Source: Fulvimonas soli (GTDB taxonomy: Bacteria > Pseudomonadota > Gammaproteobacteria > Xanthomonadales > Rhodanobacteraceae). From it: a DNA stretch of 64,000 bases. Below, piece by piece: positions 1-7,284 of the stretch; within the stretch, counting starts at the first letter, position 1, and each line of letters starts with the position of its first letter. The position numbers were made by a program, and so were the translations under genes. Below the pieces are notes generated by a model. The model made no database searches and was not told the origin of the DNA. It saw only the letters and a list, made by a program, of their open reading frames with translations. Location of the stretch: positions 1 to 64,000 of the forward strand of contig NZ_QGHC01000012.1 in assembly GCF_003148905.1 (NCBI RefSeq). The letters run 5' to 3'.

Positions 1-69
1 GCTGGCAAGGCAAGGTGTGGCCGTGCAGGCTCTTTCCTTTCCCCGGGCTCATCCAGGCCGTTTCTTTCG

Positions 70-125
70 GTTCCTTTTCTTTGGGCCAGCAAAGCTAAGG
101 GAACTCGCTGGCCGGCAGGCCAGCG
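70..125. terminator. hairpin pair downstream of the EAL gene
   Basis: Two inverted repeats lie just beyond the end of the leftward EAL gene. At 70-104 an imperfect hairpin has a GTTCC..CTTTG arm and a CAAAG..GGAAC arm. At 106-125 there is a perfect 8-bp stem (CGCTGGCC/GGCCAGCG) with a GGCA loop. The position fits a transcription end for the leftward gene, but no clear U tract follows, so the terminator role is inferred. Positions 1-218 otherwise hold no gene I can support. Confidence 0.35.
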
Positions 126-218
126 AAACCCGCCGCAGGCGACCCAGCCGCGGCAGCCCCCGCGCGATGCCGGCTTCGAGCGAGCAGACAACACCACCGC
201 CGCGCCCCGGCGGCGACG

Positions 219-2015
219 CTACCCCCGCCGCGTCGGCAACACCGGCCGCTCGGCCAGCCAGCGCGGCACCTCGGCCGCCGGCAGGGGGCGCGCGATGTGG
301 AACCCCTGCGCCTCGTCGCAGGCCATCTCCAGCACGTTGCGGTAGATGTGCGCGGTCTCCACCCCCTCCACCACCACCCGGAAACCCAGGTTGTGCGCCA
401 GCTCCGCCACCGAGCGCACGATCGCCGCGTCGTGCTCGCTGGCGCCCATGCCGCGCACGAAGGACTGGTCGATCTTCAGGCTGGTCGCCGGCATCTGGCG
501 CAGCGCGGCCAGGTTGCTGTAGCCGGTGCCGAAGTCGTCGATGGCGATGCCGGCGCCGAGCTGGCGGATCGCCTCCAGGTGGTGGCGGGTGGTCTCGCTG
601 TGCTCCATCAGCGTGCCCTCGGTGAACTCCAGCTCGAGCGCGTCCAGCGCGACGCCATGGCGCTCGCCCGCGCTGCGCAGGCGGCTCACCAGGTCGGCGC
701 CGAGGTCGGTGCTGGAGACGTTGAGCGAGAGCGCGACGTCGTGGCCGGCGCGCCGCCAGGCGGCCAGCTGCGCCAGGCCGTGGTCGAGCGCCCACTGGGT
801 CAGCGCGCGCATCAGGCCGGCGCGCTCGGCCAGGCCGATGAAGTGGCCGGGCGAGATCAGCCCCAGCGTGGGGTGCTGCCAGCGCGCCAGCGCCTCCAGA
901 CCCGTGCAGCGGCCGTCGTCCAGGTCCACCCGCGGCTGGTAGTACAGGTCCAGCTCGGTGCGCTCGGTGAGCGCGGCGGCCAGCTCGGTGACCAGGAAGA
1001 ACTCCTGGCGGTGCCGCTCGTCCTGCGCGCGGTCGTACACGGCCCAGCCGCGCACGCTCTGCTGGGCGGCGTGGGAGGCGCTCATCACCAGCCGCAGCGG
1101 ATCGCCGCCGCGCAGCTCCGCGGCGGCCACCTTCAGCAGGCCGACGCCGGGCTGCAGGGTCAGCGGGATGCCCAGGCAGTCGAACGGCTGGCGCAGCTGC
1201 GCGACCAGCTCGTCCAGCCGCGCCGTGTCGATCTGCCCGTGCCGGCCCGGCAGCACCGCGGCGAAGCGCGCCGCGCCGACCTGGTACAGGTGGGCGTCGG
1301 GCGGCAGCCAGCCCTGCGTGCGGCCGGCGACCGCGCGCAGCAGCTCGTCGGAGTAGACGTGGCCCATCGCGCGCACGAAGGCGTTGAAGCGCTGCACCGG
1401 CGCCACGTCGATGGCGATCACCCACACGTCCGGCATGCCGTCCAGGTGCGCGCGCAGGTCCTCGAAGAAGGCGTTGCGGTGCGGCAGCTGGGTCACCGGG
1501 TCGGTGCGGCCCAGGTAGCCGCGCAGCACCACGCCGGCGCCGGCCAGCGCGGCGGCGTCGCGCAGGGCGGCGCGCTCGGCCTCGCGCAGCTCCTCGCGCG
1601 GGGCCGCGTCCATCACGCACAGCGCGCCGATCTGCTGGCCGGTGAGGGTGAACACCGGCTCGCTGGCGAAGAAGCGCACCGGCGCGGAGGCCGCCTCGGG
1701 GTGCAGGACCACGTCGCGGAAGCGCTCGTCGTGGCGGGTGTCCAGCACCACCTGCGCGGTGAGCCGGTGCGCCATTTCCAGGTAGAGCGGATGCAGCGGG
1801 CGCGGGTCGTGCGCCGGCACGCCGCTGCCGCCGGTGAACCAGTAGGCGCTGCCGTCGTTGAGCACCAGCGACACCAGCGGCACGCCCAGCGAGCGCGCGG
1901 CCAGGCGGGCCACGGCGTCGAAGCCGGGCACGGAGAAGCCGTCCACGGCCGTCGCCCCGGCCGGGCGGGCCATGACCGGACCCGGGTCGATTCCCGTGGT
2001 CGTGCGCATTCGCAT
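219..2015 (-). CDS. GAF / degenerate GGDEF / EAL protein, probable c-di-GMP phosphodiesterase
   Basis: About 598 residues: a GAF-like sensor (roughly 25-160), a GGDEF-like domain (170-325) and an EAL domain (335-590). The GGDEF signature is replaced by GAARF, so cyclase activity is unlikely. The EAL domain keeps the hallmarks of an active phosphodiesterase: EALARW near residue 373, LNVSS, EFTEG, IDDFGTGYS, the LKID lysine, VVVEGVET and the QGF loop. It should hydrolyse c-di-GMP to pGpG, with the GAF and dead GGDEF domains regulatory. There is no membrane segment, so it is probably cytoplasmic. Start chosen at ATG 2015, which has AGGGG three bases upstream; ATG 2009 is equally possible (AGGGG spacing 9), and a start at 2075 would add 20 unconserved-looking residues. 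It follows zapE by about 100 bp on the same strand. Confidence 0.87.
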   Translation of the reverse strand: MRMRTTTGIDPGPVMARPAGATAVDGFSVPGFDAVARLAARSLGVPLVSLVLNDGSAYWFTGGSGVPAHDPRPLHPLYLEMAHRLTAQVVLDTRHDERFRDVVLHPEAASAPVRFFASEPVFTLTGQQIGALCVMDAAPREELREAERAALRDAAALAGAGVVLRGYLGRTDPVTQLPHRNAFFEDLRAHLDGMPDVWVIAIDVAPVQRFNAFVRAMGHVYSDELLRAVAGRTQGWLPPDAHLYQVGAARFAAVLPGRHGQIDTARLDELVAQLRQPFDCLGIPLTLQPGVGLLKVAAAELRGGDPLRLVMSASHAAQQSVRGWAVYDRAQDERHRQEFFLVTELAAALTERTELDLYYQPRVDLDDGRCTGLEALARWQHPTLGLISPGHFIGLAERAGLMRALTQWALDHGLAQLAAWRRAGHDVALSLNVSSTDLGADLVSRLRSAGERHGVALDALELEFTEGTLMEHSETTRHHLEAIRQLGAGIAIDDFGTGYSNLAALRQMPATSLKIDQSFVRGMGASEHDAAIVRSVAELAHNLGFRVVVEGVETAHIYRNVLEMACDEAQGFHIARPLPAAEVPRWLAERPVLPTRRG

Positions 2016-2111
2016 CCACCCCTGTCCCGAACGGTGCGATTCCCCTGGACGGCACGCTACCGCGACGCACGTCACGCCGCAATGCGAAAAACGGCCGGCC
2101 GGGCCGGATCT

Positions 2112-3230
2112 TTAGTCGGCGCGGTGGGGCAGGGCCAGGTATTCGCGGCTCTGCATCTCGATCAGGCGCGACTCGGTGCGGCCGAACTCGGCGCGCAGGC
2201 GCTCGCCGTCGTACAGCTCGGTGACCGGCGCGGCGGCCGACAGCACCAGCTTCACGCGGCGGTCGTAGAACTCGTCCACCAGCAGCACGAAGCGCCTGGC
2301 GGCGTCCTCGCTGTAGACGGTGAACTGCGGCACGTTGGAGACGATCACGGTGGGGCCGGCCTTGGCGATGGCGATGTAGTCGGCCACCGCGCGCGGGCCC
2401 TCGCACAGCGCGTCGAACTCGAACCACAGCACGCCCTCGGCGCGGCGGCGCACGGGGATCGGCCGGCCGTTGACCTCGATCGCGCCGCCGTCCTGCGCCT
2501 CGCCCTGCGCCTGCCCGGCGAAGATGCGCGCCAGCGCGCGCTCGGCCTCGGCGCCGGGCGGGGTCAGGTAGACCGGCGCCTGCGCCAGCGCGCGCAGCCG
2601 CCAGTCGCGCGGCGAGACCATTTCCACCACGTGGCAGTGCTTCCCGATCAGCGCGATGGCGGGCAGGAAGCGGGCGCGCTGCAGGCCGTCCCGGTAGAGG
2701 TTCTCCGGCGCGGTGTTGGAGGTGGTGACCAGGCTCACCCCGCGCGCGAACAGCGCCTCCAGCAGGTTGGCCAGGATCATCGCGTCGCCGATGTCGCTGA
2801 CCATGAACTCGTCCAGGCACAGCACGCGGCAGCGCCGCGCGAGGTCGGCGGCCACCTCCACCAGCGGGTCCTGCCGCTCGCCCAGCGCGCGCAGCTGCGC
2901 GTGCACCTCGCCCATGAAGCGGTGGAAGTGCCGGCGCAGCGCCACCCCGCGCGGCAGGCTGGCGGCGAACAGGTCCATCAGGAAGGTCTTGCCGCGGCCC
3001 ACGCTGCCCCACAGGTACAGGCCCGGCACCGCTTCGCGCTCCTCGCCGCCGAGCAGCGCGCGCAGCCGGCCGAGCAGGCCGTTGCCGTTGGACGGCGGGG
3101 CGCACAGCGCGGCGTGCAGGCGGTCGAGTTCGGGCAGCACCGCCTGCTGTGCGGGATCGGCCTCCCAGCGGTGCGCGGCGACGCCTTCCTGGTAGCGCGC
3201 GCTGGGCGCGATCGGGGCGGGTTCGGTCAT
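2112..3230 (-). CDS. zapE: cell division protein ZapE (AFG1-family ATPase)
   Basis: 372 residues, matching the about 375 of E. coli ZapE. Walker A GSVGRGKT is at 75-82 and Walker B LCLDEF at 137-142, followed by the conserved MVSDIGDA stretch. ZapE/AFG1 proteins are P-loop ATPases; in E. coli ZapE binds FtsZ and acts on Z-ring stability under low oxygen or stress, and yeast Afg1 works in mitochondrial protein quality control. Start ATG 3230 gives the typical short N-terminus before the ATPase core; longer upstream extensions translate the neighbour's intergenic region. It lies 29 bp after the alpha/beta hydrolase gene on the same strand and probably shares its transcript. Confidence 0.93.
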   Translation of the reverse strand: MTEPAPIAPSARYQEGVAAHRWEADPAQQAVLPELDRLHAALCAPPSNGNGLLGRLRALLGGEEREAVPGLYLWGSVGRGKTFLMDLFAASLPRGVALRRHFHRFMGEVHAQLRALGERQDPLVEVAADLARRCRVLCLDEFMVSDIGDAMILANLLEALFARGVSLVTTSNTAPENLYRDGLQRARFLPAIALIGKHCHVVEMVSPRDWRLRALAQAPVYLTPPGAEAERALARIFAGQAQGEAQDGGAIEVNGRPIPVRRRAEGVLWFEFDALCEGPRAVADYIAIAKAGPTVIVSNVPQFTVYSEDAARRFVLLVDEFYDRRVKLVLSAAAPVTELYDGERLRAEFGRTESRLIEMQSREYLALPHRAD

Positions 3231-3259
3231 CGGGAATCGCTTGCGTGGCGTGCGGCGGC

Positions 3260-3946
3260 TCAGCCGCGCGGCGGCGGCAGCCAGTCGTGCACGGCGTGCT
3301 TGATCGCGCCGCGCAGGTCCATCAGGCGGCGGTGGAAGAAGTGGCCGGTCTCGGGCATGCGCACCAGCTCGGGGCGGCGCTCCAGGCCGTCGATCCAGTC
3401 GAACACCGCCTGCGGCTCCACCACCTCGTCCTCCTCGCCCATCACCACCAGCCAGGGACAGGCCGGCGGCGCGATGTCCTCGAACGGCCAGCGCCCGGCC
3501 GGCGGGGCGATGCTGATCAGCGCGTCGGCCCGCAGCGCCGCCGCGTTGCGCAGGGTGACGTAGGCGCCGAAGGAGAAGCCGGCCAGCCACAGCGCGTCGC
3601 CGGGGCGCACGCGGCGCACCCAGGCGACCACCGCGGCGAGGTCGTCGCCCTCGCCGGCGCCGTGGTCGTAGCTGCCCTCGGAGGCGCCGGTGCCGCGGAA
3701 GTTGAAGCGCACGGTGTCCAGCCCCAGCTCGCGCAGGGAGCGTTCCACCATGGTCACCACCTTGTTGTGCATGGTGCCGCCCTGCGCGGGATTGGGGTGG
3801 CAGATCACCGCGGTGCCGCGGCGCGCCGCGGCGCGCTCGGCCACGTCGGCGACGGTTTCCAGCTTGCCGGCGGGGCCGCTCAGCGCGAAGCTGGCGGCCT
3901 GTTCGGGAAAGCGCGCGGGATCGGCGGGGATTTCGGCGGGAGTCAT
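3260..3946 (-). CDS. alpha/beta hydrolase (COG2945-like)
   Basis: 228 residues with the alpha/beta hydrolase layout: a CHPNPAQGG oxyanion-region motif at 49-57, nucleophile elbow GFSFG at 123-127 (Ser125), acid Asp173 in GEEDEV and His202 in TGHFFH. This is the family of short cytoplasmic hydrolases annotated as alpha/beta superfamily hydrolase (COG2945, dienelactone-hydrolase-like). The substrate is unknown. No signal peptide. Divergent from acpH (51 bp between starts) and upstream of zapE. Confidence 0.85.
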   Translation of the reverse strand: MTPAEIPADPARFPEQAASFALSGPAGKLETVADVAERAAARRGTAVICHPNPAQGGTMHNKVVTMVERSLRELGLDTVRFNFRGTGASEGSYDHGAGEGDDLAAVVAWVRRVRPGDALWLAGFSFGAYVTLRNAAALRADALISIAPPAGRWPFEDIAPPACPWLVVMGEEDEVVEPQAVFDWIDGLERRPELVRMPETGHFFHRRLMDLRGAIKHAVHDWLPPPRG

Positions 3947-3997
3947 GCGCACGATGATAACCGCCGCGCCGTCGCCCCGCCCGGAAGGACGGCGGCG

Positions 3998-4645
3998 ATG
4001 AACCACCTGGCGCACGCGCTGCTGGCCGGCGACGACGACGGCCTGCGGCTGGGCGGCCTGCTCGGCGACTTCGTGCGCGGCGCGCCCGATCCGGCGCTGC
4101 CGACGGCGGTGGCCGCCGGCATCCGCCTGCACCGCGCGATCGACGCCTACACCGACGCGCATCCCGAGGTGCTGGCGGCCAAGGCGCTGCTGCCGCCGCC
4201 GTACCGGCGCTACGCCGGCATCCTGCTCGACATGTGGTTCGACCACTGCCTGGCGCGCGACTTCGGCCGCTGGAGCGCGCGGCCGCTGGCGGACTTCGCG
4301 GCCGGCGTGCGCGCGCTGCTGCGCCGCGAGGACGCGCGGCTGCCGCCCGCCCTGCGCCGCTTCGCCGCGTACATGGAAGCGCACGACCTGCCTGCCGGCT
4401 ACGCCGATCCGGCCGTGCTGGCGCGCGCGCTGGCGGGCATCGGCCGCCGGCTCAGCCGCGCCAACCCGCTGGACCGCGCGCTGCCGGTGCTGCAGGCGCT
4501 GGACGCGCCGCTGCAGGCGCGCTTCGAGGCGTTCTTTCCCGACCTGCGCGGGCACGCGGCGCGGTGGATCGAGGCATGGCAAGGCTCCCCCGCCGATGGC
4601 ACGCACCACGGCCCCCTCTCCCCTGCGGGGAGAGGGTTGGGGTGA
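3998..4645 (+). CDS. acpH: acyl carrier protein phosphodiesterase AcpH
   Basis: 215 residues of the ACP phosphodiesterase family (formerly DUF479). The N-terminus MNHLAHALLA and the LGDFVRG segment at about 22-28 are diagnostic, with conserved HRAIDAYTD and DMWFDHCLARD further in. The enzyme releases 4'-phosphopantetheine from holo-ACP, giving apo-ACP. Start ATG 3998 has GGAAGGA about 10 bases upstream. The last dozen codons and the TGA stop lie inside the first palindromic unit of the following tandem repeat, so the normal C-terminus has probably been replaced by repeat sequence; E. coli AcpH is 193 residues. Confidence 0.9.
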   Translation: MNHLAHALLAGDDDGLRLGGLLGDFVRGAPDPALPTAVAAGIRLHRAIDAYTDAHPEVLAAKALLPPPYRRYAGILLDMWFDHCLARDFGRWSARPLADFAAGVRALLRREDARLPPALRRFAAYMEAHDLPAGYADPAVLARALAGIGRRLSRANPLDRALPVLQALDAPLQARFEAFFPDLRGHAARWIEAWQGSPADGTHHGPLSPAGRGLG

Positions 4646-5025
4646 GAGGCGGCTCTTGCGAATGCGTCCGGCAGCTCGATGAAGGGCGGCGCATGGATTG
4701 AGGAGGGCCCGTCGGGCGTTGCCGCGAGCCCCGGCCCCTCATCCCGGCCTTCTCCCCGGAGGGGAGAAGGGGCAAAGCAAAAGCATCGCCCCGGCCGGCG
4801 TCTGGCGAAGTCCTTGGCTCCCTCTCCCCTGCGGGGAGAGGGTTGGGGTGAGGGGCGGCTCTTGCGAATGCGTCCGGCAGCTCGATGAAGGGCGGCGCAT
4901 GGATTGAGGATCGCCCGTCGAACGCCGCCGCAAGCCCCGCCCCCTCATCCCAACCTTCTCCCCGGAGGGGAGAAGGGGCAAAGCAAAAGCATCGCCCGGG
5001 ACGACGCCTGGCGGAGTCCTTGGCT
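4614..5025. repeat. 206-bp tandem direct repeat built of CTCTCCCC/GGGGAGAG palindromes
   Basis: Two units, 4614-4819 and 4820-5025, are in register over their whole length with an offset of exactly 206 and differ at only a few positions. Each unit carries two palindromes, one with CCCTCTCCCC..GGGGAGAGGG ends and one with CCTTCTCCCC..GGGGAGAAGG ends (about 4735-4772 and 4941-4979), plus a shared single-copy segment between them. A third partial unit begins at 5026 (CTCCTCTCCCGCAAGGGAG). The block fills most of the 463-bp gap between acpH and the cytochrome gene. I see no credible gene; reading frames here translate the repeat. Confidence 0.9.
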
Positions 5026-5053
5026 CCTCTCCCGCAAGGGAGAAGGGCCGAAC

Positions 5054-5080
5054 GAAAACGCCGCCCCGCGGGCGGCGTTT
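5054..5080 (-). terminator. rho-independent terminator of cytochrome c5 gene
   Basis: A perfect 11-bp stem (5056-5066 with 5070-5080) and 3-base loop, GC-rich, followed on the minus strand by TTTTCGTT. It starts about 30 bp after the stop codon of the leftward cytochrome gene. Confidence 0.75.
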
Positions 5081-5108
5081 GGCGATGCTCGTCGGGCCGG
5101 GGCGAGGC

Positions 5109-5630
5109 CTACTTGGCCTGCCCCACGATCCACTGCACGGCGTTCTTCACCTGCTCGTCGGTCAGCGCCGGGTTGCCGCCCTTGGGCGGCATGAAGTTGC
5201 CGTCCGGGCCGTGGTAGCCCTCGACCGCGTGCTTGACCAGGGTGTCCAGGCCCTGCGCGATGCGCGGGCCCCAGGCGCCCTTGTCGCCCAGCTTGGGCGC
5301 GCCGGCCACGCCGGCGGTGTGGCAGCTGTGGCAGAGGTTGTCGTAGATGGTCTTGCCGTCGGTGCTGCCGCCGTAGGCGACCTGCGCGGCGGCGGCCTTG
5401 GCGGCGGCCTCCTGCGCGGCCTGCATGGCGGCGCGGCCGGTGTTGCCGGCGTACACCGCGCCGGCCGGTGCGATGCGCGAGGCGGTCTGCTGCGGGGCGG
5501 TGGGGTCGGTTTCCTTGGGCTCGTGGCTGTAGATGGCGTAGGCCGCGCTGATCAGCACGATGGTCAGCACGGCCAGGCCGGCAATCAGCAGCGAGAACTG
5601 ACGCAGGAAACCCTGGTCGGATTTGCTCAT
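5109..5630 (-). CDS. membrane-anchored monohaem cytochrome c5
   Basis: 173 residues. One N-terminal membrane segment (about 13-35) acts as uncleaved anchor, then an Ala-rich linker (about 60-85), then a class I cytochrome c domain with haem site CHSCH (Cys100, Cys103, His104) and a likely Met axial ligand in NFMPPKGG. This matches the cytochrome c5/c555 family, which carries electrons in the periplasm to terminal oxidases. It ends with the QWIVGQAK helix typical of the family. Start ATG 5630 precedes the membrane segment directly. A perfect minus-strand TATAAT lies about 85 bp upstream. Confidence 0.9.
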   Translation of the reverse strand: MSKSDQGFLRQFSLLIAGLAVLTIVLISAAYAIYSHEPKETDPTAPQQTASRIAPAGAVYAGNTGRAAMQAAQEAAAKAAAAQVAYGGSTDGKTIYDNLCHSCHTAGVAGAPKLGDKGAWGPRIAQGLDTLVKHAVEGYHGPDGNFMPPKGGNPALTDEQVKNAVQWIVGQAK

Positions 5631-5715
5631 GGAACCGCTCACGCAAATACTCCGGACATCGAATGGAAACGCTGCGCCGGCAGCCTGTGGCGGCGGCCAG
5701 GGCAAGAAGCGGGCG

Positions 5716-5744
5716 ATTATAGACGAAAGCGGCGCGCAAGTTTC
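5716..5744 (-). promoter_or_regulatory. possible promoter of cytochrome c5 gene
   Basis: A perfect minus-strand TATAAT (5716-5721) sits in an otherwise GC-rich 306-bp divergent spacer (5631-5936). The best -35 at 17-bp spacing, GAAACT, is poor, so the assignment rests mainly on the -10. Nothing else in this spacer looks like a gene; it must also hold the start of the RND operon. Confidence 0.4.
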
Positions 5745-5936
5745 GGGGCCGGCGGCCGCGCCGGGCGCGGCGCGGGGCCGGCGGCGCGCCCCTGCCATCG
5801 GTCATGGACCCCCCCTGTCAACCGGCATTGTCCATTATCGTTCCCCTGCCCCTATCCTTCGTCCCCAACATCCAAGTCAAGTGCGCGCATCGCGCCGGGC
5901 CCGTCCGGGCCGCCGTCCACTCGGGAGTTTCTGCAC

Positions 5937-7175
5937 ATGTCGCGTTTTTGGAAGATCGCGCTGATCGTCGTCGTGGTGCTGGTCGCGCTCGCGCTCGGCT
6001 TCCGCCTGCTGCACAAGCCCGGCGGCGCCGGCATGGGCGGCCAGGGCCGGCCGGGCGCCGAGGGCGCCGACGCGGCGCCGGTGCCGGTCACGGTGGAGCC
6101 GGTGGTGCGCCAGGACGTGCCGGTGTACCTCACCGCGCTGGGCACCGTGCAGGCGCTCAACACGGTGACGGTGACCCCGCAGGTGAGCGGCCAGCTGCTC
6201 AGCCTGCACTTCACCGAGGGCCAGGAGGTGAAGAAGGGCGACCTGCTCGCGCAGATCGACCCGCGCACGTTCCAGGCCAACTACGACCAGGCGGTGGCGA
6301 ACAGGAAGCGCGACCAGGCGCAGCTGGCCACCGCGCGCAGCAACTACGCGCGCAGCCAGGACCTGGCGCCGAAGGGCTACATCTCCAAGCAGGACCTGGA
6401 CAACCTGCGCAACACCGTGGCCCAGCTCGAGGGCACGGTGGCCGCCGACGAGGCGGCGATCCGCGACGCGCAGGTGCAGCTGGGCTACACCAAGGTGCTC
6501 TCGCCGATCGACGGCGTGGCCGGCATCCGCGGCGTCGACCCCGGCAACCTGGTCAGCACCTCCAGCAGCATCGTCACGCTGACCCAGCTGCACCCGATCA
6601 ACGTCATCTTCAACCTGCCCGAGCAGAACCTCGAGCAGGTGCGCGCGGCCTTCCAGGGCGGCGCGCCGCTGGAGGTGGCGGCGGTGGACCGCACCGACGC
6701 GCACGTGATCGCCAGCGGCGGCGTGCTCAAGGTGATCGACAACCAGATCGACACCAGCACCGGCACCTTCAAGCTGAAGTCGGAGTTCCCCAACCAGGAC
6801 AACAGCCTGTGGCCGGGCCAGTTCGTCAACGTGCAGCTGAAGGTGAGCACCGTGAAGGGCGGCCTGGTGATCCCGGCGCAGGCGGTGCAGCGCGGCCCGG
6901 ACGGCGACTACGTCTACCTGGTGCAGGCCGACAAGACGGTGAAGATGCAGCCGGTGACGGTGGCGCAGGAGGTCGGCGACAGCCACGTGATGGTGAGCAA
7001 GGGCCTCGGCGAGGGCGACCGCGTGGTCACCGAGGGCCAGTTCCGCCTCAAGCCGGGCAGCAAGGTCAACGCGCTCAAGCCCGGCGAGGTGCCGGCGGTG
7101 CCCACCGCGGAGGAGATGCAGAAGGCGAAGAAGAACGGCCAGCGCGGCGCGCGCCGCGGCGGTCGCGGCGGCTGA
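5937..7175 (+). CDS. RND efflux periplasmic adaptor (MdtA-like)
   Basis: 412 residues. An N-terminal membrane/signal segment (6-24) is followed by the adaptor architecture: first half-lipoyl motif around TVTVTPQVSGQL, a coiled-coil hairpin (about 115-190, rich in Gln/Ala/Asn), second lipoyl half, then beta-barrel and membrane-proximal domains. It couples an inner-membrane RND pump to an outer-membrane channel. The tail is unusually basic and Gly/Arg-rich (KKNGQRGARRGGRGG). Start ATG 5937 has GGGAG nine bases upstream. Two RND pump genes follow, as in mdtABC; no TolC-type gene is in the window, so the channel must be encoded elsewhere. Confidence 0.92.
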   Translation: MSRFWKIALIVVVVLVALALGFRLLHKPGGAGMGGQGRPGAEGADAAPVPVTVEPVVRQDVPVYLTALGTVQALNTVTVTPQVSGQLLSLHFTEGQEVKKGDLLAQIDPRTFQANYDQAVANRKRDQAQLATARSNYARSQDLAPKGYISKQDLDNLRNTVAQLEGTVAADEAAIRDAQVQLGYTKVLSPIDGVAGIRGVDPGNLVSTSSSIVTLTQLHPINVIFNLPEQNLEQVRAAFQGGAPLEVAAVDRTDAHVIASGGVLKVIDNQIDTSTGTFKLKSEFPNQDNSLWPGQFVNVQLKVSTVKGGLVIPAQAVQRGPDGDYVYLVQADKTVKMQPVTVAQEVGDSHVMVSKGLGEGDRVVTEGQFRLKPGSKVNALKPGEVPAVPTAEEMQKAKKNGQRGARRGGRGG

Positions 7176-7284
7176 TGAGCCCGCGGCCGCGCGGCCGGCG
7201 CCCGCGGGGCGCCGCGCGCGGCCGGGCCAGGCCCCTGTCCAACGCGGTCAGCCGCTGACCGCCACGATGGCTGCATAGATACCC

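Noticed and set aside
4679..5217. Several overlapping short frames in the 206-bp tandem repeat
   Set aside because: They translate palindromic repeat sequence in several frames and repeat themselves from unit to unit, with no ribosome-binding signal.
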